A stretch of 64,000 bases of DNA, taken from Diplonema papillatum. Its lineage: Eukaryota; Euglenozoa; Diplonemea; Diplonemida; Diplonemidae. The translations under genes and the position numbers were made by a program. Below the pieces are notes generated by a model. The model was not told the DNA's origin and did not search any database. It saw nothing but the letters and a program-made list of their open reading frames with translations. Of the stretch, positions 50,151 through 60,335 are shown in pieces. The stretch lies in contig JAPJBO010000076.1 in assembly GCA_030068145.1 (NCBI GenBank), positions 372,001 to 436,000 on the forward strand, given 5' to 3'. The stretch's first letter is position 1; the number at the start of each line of letters is the position of its first letter.

Positions 50151-51379
50151 GCCGGTCCGCTGTTGGCACTTTTGTGCCCGTTGTTGGTGGAATTCCTGGA
50201 CGATGAGCTCAAAGATGAATGTGGTGAGCTTGATGTGTCCGAGGGGTTGCGGTGGCAGTCTAGAGTTCAACAGTTCCATAGTCGAAGGCTGCAGAGGATA
50301 GACGATGCCACAGGAGAAAAAACACTCGGGTTTAAACTCGAGATCGCGGTTCGCCGGGTACGCCGCGAACGATAAAGCAGTGAACCAGAGGACTGTCGAT
50401 TGTGCGGGTGTCCGTCAATCTTGTATCTCTCTTCTGACATGCCCCATTGCGATGTCACGGTCCGAGTGCCGTTTTCTTCGCAAATATACCTCGGCACAAG
50501 CATTGCCGCCGGTCAAGTGCAAAGCACTATGTCGCAAGCACCGCGAACGCATCGCTTGCCCTGCGTCCTTTTAATGCCTCCTCAGTCGAGTCTCAGATAC
50601 GTCCCTACTAGTAGCTGCTCCAGGCGTCGGAAGGCATAGACGCGTGCACTGCCCGCGGACTGGTTCTGTGTGATAATCGCACCACAGCGGCAAAAAAACC
50701 CCCCGACATGCCTTGCCGGTAAAACCGCGCACGGTTTCGAGGCTGAGGCTGTGCTTGTATCCCGCGTGCTTCGACTGCGTCCAGCAGGAGCTGGCTAAAG
50801 CTACGCAAATCTTGCTGTTTAGATTGGCACCAACGTCAAAGTATCACGATATTGCTTGCCCAGCGCACCAACCCAGCACCGGGCATAGTCGGCTTCAAAG
50901 TCAATACACACTGAGGTAAACAACGTCTACGCGATTTGCATCGCCGTGAAGTATCGGTGTGATGAACAGGTTTTCGACTTTTCCCGAGCCGGACACGCTC
51001 GTGACTACGCCTGCAGTCGCTCTCACGACCGGTTCCATTGCACAGATCCCAAAAGTTTTTTTTTTGCAAAAGTTTTTTTTTTCCGGGGGGTTCCAAAAAT
51101 TTACGCGCGCGCGGACATGGGCCAAAAAAAAAAAACCGCCTACCCTAAGCTAAATAAAAAGTTTCTTGGTGGCTATAAGCTAATTATCCCTTCTTTCTTA
51201 CTCCCTTAGTGCCGTCCGAATGAAGTGCGTGTCTATCAAAGCTGGTCTCTAACCAGCCCCATGCCAGACTTCCCTCTCAGAACGGCAATTTCTTTTCTTT
51301 CTAGCACACCTCGATTCGTAGTAGTTGCCGGCTGATCACCCGCAGACATGAGAGCAAACCCTGCCTCAAATCCTTTGGC

Positions 51380-51425
51380 CCCGAGGTCTCCCGCAGTCAT
51401 CCCGTTCAGCAGCTCGGTGCCATCT
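51380..51425 (-). pseudogene. Fragment of the ubiquitin-like domain exon
   Basis: On the minus strand it reads GTELLNGMTAGDLGAKG, matching GTELLNGMTAGDVGAKS of the gene at 34376-35195 at about 90% of bases over 45 bp. Similarity ends sharply on both sides. It lies 0.2 kb outside the MULE stack. Confidence 0.75.
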
Positions 51426-51493
51426 TGAGGCACGCAGAAACCTTCTTCTTCATCGGAGCGGAAACTGGCACTAAACTCGAAACTCAATGTATG

Positions 51494-51715
51494 TACCTAC
51501 CCCCCCCCCCGTGTCAGTGTCGCCTACCAAAAGGCGCCTTTTCCTAAAAGGCGACACTGACACGGGAAGCCGTTGGTAAGGATGAGACATTCTTCATGCA
51601 AATAAAGGGAACCCTATTGAGTGCCGTCTTCCCCTGTTTGTGTGGCCTCGCGTTTTCAGGCAAAAAAGGCGACACTGACAAGGGCTAAACGGAGGCGACA
51701 CGGGGGGGGTAAGTA
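51494..51715. mobile_element. Small inverted-repeat element (MITE-like) with poly-C termini
   Basis: The left end TACCTACCCCCCCCCCCGTG continues into TCAGTGTCGCCT; the right end is AGGCGACACGGGGGGGGTAA. Inside the left part a perfect 18-bp stem, CCCGTGTCAGTGTCGCCT (51508-51525) with its complement (51549-51566), closes a 23-base loop. A third arm, AAGGCGACACTGACA, is at 51666. Related CACGGGGGGTGGTAGGTA ends occur at 58183-58205 and 60405-60428. Confidence 0.55.
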
Positions 51716-51929
51716 TCGCATTTTCCTTGTATTTTGCCTAAGAAATTCGGGAGTGGCACGCCCGCACCTTTTCACTCCCGCATTCACTCCCCCAACCGCC
51801 GCCGTGTAAACAATGCGGCGGCGTCCCTGCCTATGGCGTTTCGAGTTAAAGTGCCTGGGGGGCATAGGAAATACAAGGAAAGGGAAGGGGTACGCGGAAA
51901 TACGTTGATTGGGCACGTTTTCGGGATGG

Positions 51930-52610
51930 GAGTGAGCTACCCGCCATCGGTCGTGCTGAAGGTCAAGCCCGCGCGCGTGCTCGATGTGAACGGTGGCAAT
52001 GGTGTCCCATGCACGCAATTTATTGATCGGGATGGAGCGCTAACGGAAAAAGCACAAGTGCTGCCGTCGACATTGAGGAAAAGCTGCGATCGCCCTGTGT
52101 TACCGTCGGCATCGGTCGTGCTGAACGCCAAACGCGCGGTGGCAATGGTGTCTCGTGCACGCAATTTATTGATCGGAATGAAAGCGCTTACGGCAAAAAA
52201 GCACAAGTGCTGCCGTCAACATTGAGGGAAACCTGCGATCGCCCTGTGTTACCGTCGGCATCGGTCGTGCTGAAGGCCAAACCCGCGGCGGCAATGGTGT
52301 CTCGTGCACGCAATTTATTGATCGGAATGAAAGCGCTTACGGCAAAAAAGCACAAGTGCTGCCGTCAACATTGAGGGTAAGCTGCGACCGCCCTGTGTTA
52401 CCGTCGGCATCGGTCGTGCTGAAGGCAAAACCCACGCGCGTGCTCGATGTGAACGGTGGCAATGATGTGCCCATGCACACAATTTATTGATCGGGACAAA
52501 AGCGCTTACGGCAAAAGGCCAAGTGCTGCCGTCGACGTTGAGGGAAACCTGCGATCGCCCTGTGTTACCGTCGGCATCGGTCGTGCTGGGATCTGCGTGC
52601 GAGGTCGGCG
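51930..52610. repeat. About 150-168-bp tandem repeat, 4-5 copies
   Basis: The marker GTTACCGTCGGCATCGGTCG, or a close variant, recurs near 51945, 52100, 52250, 52400 and 52565. Each is followed by GCAATGGTGTCTCGTGCACG, GCAATTTATTGATCGG and CAAGTGCTGCCGTC. Spacing varies between 148 and 168 bp. No gene is supported here. Confidence 0.85.
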
Positions 52611-52854
52611 CCGTGCTTCCGCCCGCCGGTCCATGTGTGGACTCGAAAAGACCCGGTTGGAGAAACGGGATCTGGATGTGAATTTTGAAACGTTGCTGTT
52701 CGCCGAAGCTAGTCGTGGCCCGATACATCCTGTTTGTGACCCGTGGCTTGGTGTGCACGATACCGTCTGCAATCAATGACCAACCTCGGTCGGTGCTTTG
52801 AGAGGTGTCGTAGAGGGGGCGGAAAATTGACACGAAGAGGTGTCGACCTAGACT

Positions 52855-53017
52855 AAAGGGGGGGGTCGAATAATAACACCTGTGTTATTTTTCGATTTGT
52901 CGAATAATAAAAAAAGGTTCCGGGTAGCCGAACAGTAGCAGGATCAAATAGTGGTAGTGTTTTTAGACAACCGGACGTGTGTCAAATAACTGTTATTATT
53001 CGACCCCCCCCCCCTTT
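52855..53017. mobile_element. MITE, 163 bp, with inverted GGGGTCGAATAATAACA ends
   Basis: Left AAAGGGGGGGGTCGAATAAT and its inverse at the right end (ATTATTCGACCCCCCCCCCTTT) form at least 23 bp of terminal inverted repeat. ACT flanks both sides (52852-52854, 53018-53020). The interior is AT-rich and non-coding. The family is not identified. Confidence 0.65.
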
Positions 53018-53020
53018 ACT

Positions 53021-53486
53021 TGAGGACCGTCCCGCAATAACCAACCAGCATCGGTCGTTTTTGAGAGGGAGTGTGGCGCTGTCTGCCCAAGAGGGGGCGT
53101 AAGGTTTTGGATGCCATCCATTGCCTTGCCAACGTACAATGAGCCGGTCCGTCCCTATCTCTGCCGCTGTTTATCACAGTGAATCACGGTCCACCATGGG
53201 CTATCGGGTCCATCCCTAGTCCCTAGAGCTGCATCGAATTGCCAGGTGCTGTATTATTCGGTCTATCACGGTCTATCAAGAGGGGATGGACCGGCTCATC
53301 AAGGTACGTGTCGAGGCTATTCTCTTCGGTGGTAGAAAGGTGTTGCAGCAGACTTCTTGAGGGGGTGGTGGGCTCTACCGCCTGCGATGGCCATGTACCT
53401 GGAATGGCTGCTTTTTTCCGCACGACACCATCTGTGCAGTGCATAGCAGCAGCGGTACATGCAGCGGTGCATCCTCAGTAGGTGGT

Positions 53487-53522
<36 letters not shown>

Positions 53523-53699
53523 CGGTGCAGCAGTAGCTCTACATGGTAGTGGGTGTACGTAGCAGCAACACCGTATGTGTAGGCATGCACACACACCACC
53601 ACACAGCAGCACAGCAGCAGCACTGTATCCTCTACACGCTGTAGTGCATCAGCATCAAGCCGCGCATCCTGCTGTGCCCCAGGCGGAAGTGAGCGCCTT
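53021..53699. other. 3' flank of the C2-START gene; includes a CAG/GCA microsatellite
   Basis: 53486-53521 holds about 12 GCA repeats, with a second short CAGCAG run at 53605-53620. The phrases TATCACGGTCTATCA and TCACGGTCCACCATGGGCTA near 53170-53280 resemble ATCACGGTCTATCACG near 13312. No gene is recognised. Confidence 0.6.
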
Positions 53700-54078
53700 T
53701 TAGATGCTTTCACGCGGAGGGATCAGAAGCTGTTGCACTTTCTTCCATTTCGAGACTTGCTCTCCGTTGATGGCTTCGACGGTCTTCACCGGCAGACTGC
53801 CGCGAGGGTCCATGCCGAGTATCAACGTCACCTGAGTGTGGTAGGAGAAGCGGTGTTATTCAAACGTCTTATTGTAGTGATACACGCTGTAGCTGTAGGG
53901 ACGGTAGAGACATACACCCTGCAGGGACATACTGTAGGGACACACACTGCAGTTGCACATCCCAGTAGACTCTGTAGCTACACACTGTACTCACACTCTG
54001 TGAGGACACTGTAGTGACAGACACTGTAGGTAGTAAAACGCACGCTCTAGTTGCTTACGCACTGAAGTTACACACTGT

Positions 54079-54118
<40 letters not shown>

Positions 54119-57100
54119 TACGTTCAAAGAAAAGAGGAGCGAACGCGCACCTTGAGCTCTGTTGGCGACAACGGCTCAGCGATCCACCCGTAGATGTGCA
54201 CATGCCCGCGGACGTACCCGTGCTTGGGCGGCATCTTCGGATGCTCCACGGAGCACGCCGCGACGGCGTACACCGCGTGCTGCGAGTAGTCGTTCCGGGT
54301 CGTGACGGGCGCGTCGGCGAACGAGCGCAGACCGTACCGCGCCGCCTCCGCCGGCGTGAGCAGGCCGGAGGTCACTTGGGTCACGACGTCGCGGGGGGTG
54401 ACCAGCATCACGGGTGTCTTGTACGCCGTGTGGATGATTTTGGGCGCGGTGCCGTCATTTGCTTGCTCGGGGGCCGGCTCCGACGACCGTGATGGCATGC
54501 AGCAACTTGTGTGACACTGTAATGACACACACTGTAGGGAACCCGCAGTAATACAGACACTAGTTGTACACTGAAGTTACACACTGTAGGGAAACACTGT
54601 AGCTCGACATCCTATTTGACTCTGTAGCTACACACTGTATTCACACACTGAGCGGACACTGTAGTGACACACACTGTAGGTAGTAATACGCACTCTAGTT
54701 GCATACACTGAAGTTCAAAGAAGAAGAGAAAACGCGCACCTTGAGCTCTGTTGGCGACAACGGCTCAGCGATCCACCCGTAGATGTGCACATGCCCGCGG
54801 ACGTACCCGTGCTTGGGCGGCATCTTCGGGTGCTCCACGGAGCACGCCGCGACGGCGTACACCGCGTGCTGCGAGTAGTCGTTCCGGGTCGTGACGGGCG
54901 CGTCGGCGAACGAGCGCAGACCGTACCGCGCCGCCTCCGCCGGCGTGAGCAGGCCGGAGGTCACTTGGGTCACGACGTCGCGGGGGGTGACCAGCATCAC
55001 GGGTGTCTTGTACGCCGTGTGGATGATTTTGGGCGCGGAGCCGTCGTTCGCTGGTTCGGGGGCCGGCTCGTCGATGATGGTGATGGCGTGCAGCAGCTTG
55101 TCGTACTTCTTCGCGGTTTCCGCGTCTTCGATCACGGCGGCGAACGCTGGCAGGGTGCTTCGCATCGTGCCGGCAAACCGCACCACCGTGACGGGGCTCC
55201 ACGGGAACTTGCACTTGTCCTGGCGGATGGGACCGAAGGGCCCGGAGACCTCGCGAACGAAGGCCCACCCATCCGACTTGTTCGCGGCCAGCAGCTTGAG
55301 TGCGACCGGCGGCAGCACCGGCAGCCCGGCTGCGTCGGCGAGGGCTGATTCCGGCTCGGGCGGGTGGTCTTCGACGAGCGGCGGGGCCGGTTTTGCGAAC
55401 AGGGACGTGGCGCGGCCGAGGACGCTTTCGATGGACAGCGCCCGGTACGCGTTGGGGTAGTTGTACATCATGGGGTAGTAGGCGAACATGTACCAGAACG
55501 TGGCGAGGACGATGTACCGGAACGGCGGCCACAGGCCGAGGGCGGAGAGGAGGGTCCACACTGCGAGGGAGTTGGCGAGCGTCCGCGCAGTGTCCTGCCG
55601 CTCCCACGTCAGCACCTCGACGACCCAGTCGCACATGTCGCTGATCCACGAGCAGGTGTTCTGCGTGTACTGCAGCTGCACCGTCAGATTCTCGAAGCTC
55701 CGCATCCACGCAAACGGATCCGGATGGTCCTTCACCTGCGGGGAAGGAAACCCATTTGGCTGCAAAGCAAGACAGAACACTGTATCACAGACATTGCTGG
55801 AAGCATCAAGGTTTTCGAGTTAAGGTTTTCTTCGACGATTTTGCACTAATAAGCGGCATGAAAATTAAAACGAAAAACGAAAACCGAAAAAGGGACATTT
55901 TCGATGGACAGCGCCCGGTACGCGTTGGGGTGGTTGTACATCATGGGGTAGTAGGCGAACATGTACCAGAACGTGGCGAGGACGATGTACCGGAACGGCG
56001 GCCACAGGCCGAGGGCGGAGAGGAGGGTCCACACTGCGAGGGAGTTGGCGAGCGTCCGCGCAGTGTCCTGCCGCTCCCACGTCAGCACCTCGACGACCCA
56101 GTCGCACATGTCGCTGATCCACGAGCAGGTGTTCTGCGTGTACTGCAGCTGCACCGTCAGATTCTCGAAGCTCCGCATCCACGCAAACGGATCCGGATGG
56201 TCCTTCACCTGCGGGGAAGGAAACCCATTGGCTGCAAAGCTGAACACTGTATCACAGACATTGCTGGAAGCATCAAGGTTTTCGAGTTAAGGTTTTCTTC
56301 GACGATTTTGCACTAATAAGCGGCATGAAAATTAAAACGAAAAACGAAAACCGAAAAAGGGACATTTTCGATGGACAGCGCCCGGTACGCGTTGGGGTGG
56401 TTGTACATCATGGGGTAGTCGACGAACATTTACCAGAACGTGGCGAGGACGATGTATCGGAACGACGGCCATCGTGTAGGTCTCAGGGACAACATTGGAC
56501 TCGCTCTCAGTGCAAGATCCATTTTATCGGGCATGAAAATAAGAGCTCGTCCCTCGCACAACCGCGGCTGATACAAAACTAATGATGACGATGATGATGG
56601 GAAGAGAGGGTTGTTTTCGTTGAACGCAGTGCTTAATCGTTTTTACGTAAAGCTGGATTCAGGACGCAAGTGAAAACGCCACGGTTTGCGGCGACGAGCT
56701 TCTCATTTCCTCCAACATTCCATGTTTGGTAAAAATTCATCAAAAATAATAAAGTCCTCACTCCTATGCTTGTGTCTGTCACTCTTGTCCACCGCTCCTG
56801 CTCTGCTTGCCGCGCGCCGTATGGTTGGAGTAAAAGGTGAAGACAGAAAGCTGCTAGTCTTGCTGCTGACCACATGAAGTGGTGCAGCATGGTGAAGCAA
56901 GCTACTTTGTTCCTCTGGACGGATTGGAGCGGCAAACCTGTCGTTCGGATTATGAGTAGTCTTCAAAGAAACAAGTTTCGTTTCCTGCAAAAAAAAAAAC
57001 GTCGAGTTCGGCTTCTTCCTTAAAAAGAAAAAACTGCCAGTCGAAATTTTGGTACACACGTTGAGTTCGGCTTCTTCCTTCGGTTCTCCGAAAGGCCCGT

Positions 57101-58387
57101 ACCGCATGCGGTAGAATCCCCACTTGAGGTGCAGCATGAGCAGGCAGCCGAAGAAGCACTCGGAGAGCATGTCGTGCATGCACGCGGCGGTGACGACGCA
57201 GAGGACCAGCAGCGACTCGGGAACCGACACCCACATGAACTTGTCGTTGAGCCAGAACCACGGAGTGCACACTAGGTAGCACCAGTTGGAAAACCGCGTG
57301 ATCGCGGCCGTCAGCTTCGAAGCGTCGAACTCCACGGCCGCGGGCACGTTCTCGGCTGGCGCCGCGTCGTCGGGCGAGAGCAGCGGGCCCAGCGTGCTGA
57401 ACGTCCAGAACCACTTCACGTATACTTCACCGAAATGCTTCGCATCCCACCGGTCGTCGACAACCGGAGAGACCGCCGCTTTGAAGGCGTCGGAGTGGGC
57501 GGGACTCCCCAAAGAAGACGCCGCTGCGGCAGCAGTAGCCACCGTCCCCGAAGAACTGGCTGAGGTTGCGCTGAGCGTCGCCCCGTTGCCAGCGCTCTCG
57601 TGCGTCGTGCCGAGGCTCGCGACCGTCGCGTCCAGGTGGGTCCCTGAGAACGGGTTCGCCTGCTTGTGCGCGGCGGCTGCGCCCTTTCTGCTCTTCTTCC
57701 ACAGGGCTTCGTCCCGAGCGTTTCCCTCGCGGGGCCGCAGCGCGAACCACGCCTCCCCCGCACTCCCCCGTGCCGTGCCGATGCCCACTTCGATCTCGAA
57801 CATCCCCATGAACGTGTCTTGGCCCACTCCAATCAGCCGGCTGACGTCCCACACCTCGCACCGCAAAACCCCTTTCGACTTCGTCGTCTTCACGCAGAAC
57901 GTCTCGTTCCACACCGGGTTCAGCGTCTGGATACGGGCCGACGTCACCACTTTTTTGCCTGGAGGAAGAGTGAAGATGGTTGCCGTGTGCAGCACCAATG
58001 GTTGAAGTAACAAAAGGAAAAAGAGTGCGAGGAAGTATTCCTGCGTGCTGAGGGCAGCAAGTCGCGTTACGCGAAGTACCCAACTGGAATGGGGGGACTG
58101 CAAGAACGTGCTTGGAATGGATATGTGCTCAACACCGCACTGGTTACGTCTGCACCGTGTTTCGGTCCTTTAAGCCACGGACACTAACACGGGGGGTGGT
58201 AGGTACCAACAATGCATTGTTAACACAAAAAAGGAGGCACCATACCTTCAGGTGTCGTCATCGGGGCGCTGGCCCCGTCCATGGTAACGCGGACGAAAGG
58301 ATCGCTCCGCGCGACGCCTACTTTAGTCGAGTCGACGTTGATGAGGTCCCGGGCCTTCACCACCGTCAGCTTCAGCCATCCCGACAT
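53700..58387 (-). CDS. C2-transmembrane-START domain protein, four exons
   Basis: Exons 58387-58246, 57958-57060, 55735-54740 and 53831-53700 join with consistent phases (1, 0, 0) to 722 residues. Donors are GTATGG, GTGTGT and GTGCGC; acceptors are CTCCAG, CCGCAG and CTCAG. Residues 1-105 are a C2 domain (MSGWLKLTVVKARDLINVD ... SARIQTLNPVWNETFCV ... LRCEVWDVSRL), which usually binds membrane lipids, often with calcium. Two hydrophobic blocks, about 288-325 and 398-437, resemble the membrane-reentrant end of MCTP/ferlin-type proteins. Residues about 490-722 form a START lipid-transfer domain (IIHTAYKTPVMLVTPRDVV, AACSVEHPKMPPKHGYVRGH, final strand and helix VTLILGMDPRGSLP). Likely role: a membrane-anchored lipid sensor or transfer protein at contact sites. 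Introns 2 and 3 contain copies of the edges of exon 3. Confidence 0.85.
54085..54118. repeat. (AC)n microsatellite in intron 3 of the C2-START gene
   Basis: About 17 CA dinucleotides are embedded in a minisatellite of ACACACTGTAGGGAC-like units (53870-54120 and 54530-54710). Those units flank the duplicated START segment on both sides. Confidence 0.95.
54151..54505 (-). pseudogene. Copy of the 3' edge of C2-START exon 3 with its splice donor
   Basis: It matches the last 350 or so bases of exon 3 (54740-55090) with few changes and includes the donor CTCAAG|GTGCGC. The offset is 589 bp and the duplication extends into the adjoining intron minisatellite. The 5' side breaks off within LLHAI and has no good acceptor, so it is not a complete exon. 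It lies inside intron 3. Confidence 0.85.
55883..56209 (-). pseudogene. Copy 1 of the 5' edge of C2-START exon 3 with its acceptor
   Basis: The first 320 or so bases of exon 3, from CCGCAG|GTGAAGGACC to the codons for RALSIE, are repeated 467 bp upstream with one visible change (MYNYP to MYNHP). After SIE the reading enters intronic sequence and soon stops. The 55775-56241 block also repeats the upstream intron segment GTATCACAGACATTGCTGG. Inclusion by splicing would remove the START domain. Confidence 0.85.
56340..56485 (-). pseudogene. Copy 2, partial, of the exon 3 5' region
   Basis: This third occurrence of the unit is cut off after about 115 bp of exon-derived sequence (ACGTTCTGGTAAATGTTCGT region, with several substitutions). 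It preserves the same intron-derived stretch GAAAACCGAAAAAGGGACAT next to it. From 56486 to 57059 the intron shows no other feature except a degenerate 23-bp repeat of the exon 2 end near 57003-57025. Confidence 0.8.
57000..57026 (-). repeat. Micro-copy of the exon 2 3' edge with donor
   Basis: AAGGAAGAAGCCGAACTCGA followed by CGTTTT in the intron repeats AAGGAAGAAGCCGAACTCAA at the end of exon 2 (57082-57060), about 57 bp downstream. The donor GT is kept but its context is changed. Confidence 0.75.
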
Positions 58388-58627
58388 GGGCAAACGGGCT
58401 CCGGTGAGGCCGATCCAAGGTCGTCACACAAGCGGCGCCTGCAGAGCCCTGCAAGCTCTCCTGCCGGCTTGGCGCAACAAGGTGCGGCAACGTTACGAAC
58501 GTCGCGAATGCGACCCGTGCAGGCGAATTCGCTTCCGCCTGGGTATATCCTCTCCCTACCCCGCTGCCGTTGAGCGAAGCAAGGATCCCTCCGCCCTATA
58601 TCCTGCCCTTTTTTTTAGCGTTTATAG

Positions 58628-59530
58628 TGGTTTAGAACAACTCATTTTTGGCGCGAAAACAGATGCTTGGCGGTGAACAGAGCAGTAGTGTAGATGGCGC
58701 CTGCTTGTTACTGACGATGGGCAATGCGGCCTCGCTACTTGACAAGACAGATGGGCAATTTCGAGATTGTCCTTGCACATCCCTGCTTCGAACAACACAT
58801 TTTGCGCGAAAACAGATGCTTGGCAGTGAACAGAGCAGTAGTGTAGATGGCTCGCCCACTGCCTACGGTTACTGTGGTGCGCCTGCTTGTTAACTTGACA
58901 AGACAGATGGGCAATTTCGAGATTGTCCTTGTACATCCCACTCGGATGGTGCTTCGAACAACACATTTTGTGCGAAAACAGATGCTTGGCGGTGAACAGA
59001 GCAGTAGTGTAGAAGGCTCGCCCACTGCCTACGGTTACTGTGGTGCGCCTGCTTGTTACTGACGATGGGCAATGCGGCCTCGCTACTTGACAAGACAGAT
59101 GGGCAATTTCGAGATTGTCCTTGCGCATCCCACTCGGATGGTGCTTTGAACAACACATTTTGCGCGAAAACAGATGCTTGGCAGTGAACACAGCAGTAGT
59201 GTAGATGGCTCGCCTGCTTGTTACTGACGATGGGCAATGCGGCCTCGCTACTTGACAAGACAGATGGGCAATTTCGAGATTGTCCTTGCGCATCCCACTC
59301 GGATGGTGCTTTGAACAACACATTTTGCGCGAAAACAGATGCTTGGCAGTGAACACAGCAGTAGTGTAGATGGCTCGCCCACTGCCTACGGTTACTGTGG
59401 TGCGCCTGCTTGTTACTGACGATGGGCAATGCGGCCTCGCTACTTGACAAGACAGATGGGCATTTTCGAGATTGCTCTCGCACATCACTCGGATGTGCTT
59501 CGAACAACACGTTTTGCGCGCCGCTTGTGC
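58628..59530. repeat. About 160-194-bp satellite, 5 copies, at the 5' side of the C2-START gene
   Basis: The marker TTGACAAGACAGATGGGCA recurs at 58740, 58898, 59090, 59254 and 59448. Alternate spacings of about 160 and 193 bp reflect presence or absence of the block CCCACTGCCTACGGTTACTG. Other blocks are GCGCGAAAACAGATGCTTGG and GAACAGAGCAGTAGTGTAGA. Open frames on the minus strand are repeat artefacts. Confidence 0.9.
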
Positions 59531-60169
59531 GCAGATCGCAGGGTGAATCGTCTGAGGGCAGTTGTCGCATCGCTTGATTTCGTCAAAGAAGTCCGGTGGT
59601 TGTCTGAGCGGGTTCGTGAGGTCGCACCGAAACGAAATGCGTAGGTTTGTTCTTTTTGCTTTTTTTCGTTGTCGACAACTTTACTTATTTTCAACATCTT
59701 TTCGTCCGCCTGTGAGTGACGGTACTTTAGGAGTTCTTGCTTTACCCAGTTCCCTGGGGTTTCTGGACATAATGGTGCCATAGAGTTGTCCTGCTTTTTC
59801 TGTGCCGCCCGCGCCATGTTCGTTGAGTTCCTTTGAGTACATGAACCACATGGAGTAGCATGCACTTTCTCGTAGGTCAGCTTACTTTGTGACGTCGTCA
59901 CCTGCGCTTGCGTCGTCAAGATCGAGTACATGTGGAGTTGGCAGGGCTAGGTGATTCCTGTGTCGACGAGCTCAGCACCGAGCAGGCATGCTCGGCTTTC
60001 ACTTTCGAGGGCATCAGCGTGCCTGAGGAGGTTGGTCTCTTCTGTGAGCTGCTAGCCTTCGGGGCCTTCTTCTTCCTGCATCCCGGTATCGGGCGTTGTC
60101 GCTTTCGTCTTGCGGCCGGCGAGCGGGCTTCCGTTAGGGTTCGGCCTGGTCGTCGACCCCCATGGTAAG
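59531..60169. other. No gene supported
   Basis: A minus-strand frame at 59485-59931 contains a charged 60-residue piece (QELLKYRHSQADEKMLKI) but matches no family and starts within the satellite. The stretch 59830-59866 (TGAGTACATGAACCACATGG) matches part of dispersed repeat B. Confidence 0.4.
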
Positions 60170-60310
60170 CACGTGGTGTGCACAGCATGCGCGCACTCCC
60201 TGCTCAATGTAAGCACGTGGTGTGCACAGCATGCGCGCACTCCCTGCTCAATGTAAGCACGTGGTGTGCACACTCCCTGCTCAATGTAAGCACGTGGTGT
60301 GCACACTTTC
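60170..60310. repeat. About 43-bp tandem repeat, 3-4 copies
   Basis: Units read AAGCACGTGGTGTGCACA, then GCATGCGCGCACTCCCTGCT and CAATGT. Two units lack the GCATGCGCG block. Confidence 0.9.
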
Positions 60311-60335
60311 TCGCTGCGCGGGACCCCACCCCACT

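Larger units (their letters stand above)
48503..51145. mobile_element. Harbinger-like non-autonomous element, 2.6 kb
   Basis: The ends are GGGTAGGCGGTTTTTTTTTT at 48503 and its inverted counterpart at 51145 (CCGCCTACCC), extending over the T-run to GGCC(C)ATGTCCG and a (GC)n stretch. A TAA duplication lies at 48500-48502 and 51146-51148; removing the element restores GGCTATAAGCTAAATA of the host MULE. A 3-bp TWA duplication with GGG ends again suggests PIF/Harbinger. Content: a retroposon-like element (minus strand), a CCGTATGTACCGGC array, and about 1 kb (50155-51060) with short frames and no recognised domain. No transposase is present. Confidence 0.8.
35458..51190. mobile_element. Outer MULE deletion derivative hosting three other transposons
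   Basis: The termini are GGGCTTTTTATCTA at 35458 and, inverted, GGGATAATTAGCTTATAGCC at 51190. They are flanked by a perfect 9-bp duplication TTCTTTCTT (35449-35457 and 51191-51199), the length expected for Mutator-like elements. Its own sequence is 35458-35471 plus 46769-51190, minus the element at 48503-51145. Relative to the inner MULE it lacks 42746-45842 (transposase and OTU): the junction TTCGGG|CCCACCCGG is at 47400/47401. Both subterminal regions with repeated TTGGTCAAAA motifs are kept. It also carries a 34-bp insertion at 47205-47238 and about 180 bp of extra sequence at 47970-48152. Confidence 0.85.

Noticed and set aside
54121-58005. Long plus-strand frames opposite the C2-START gene
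   Set aside because: They are complementary shadows of GC-rich exons; splice-consistent C2 and START domains are on the minus strand.
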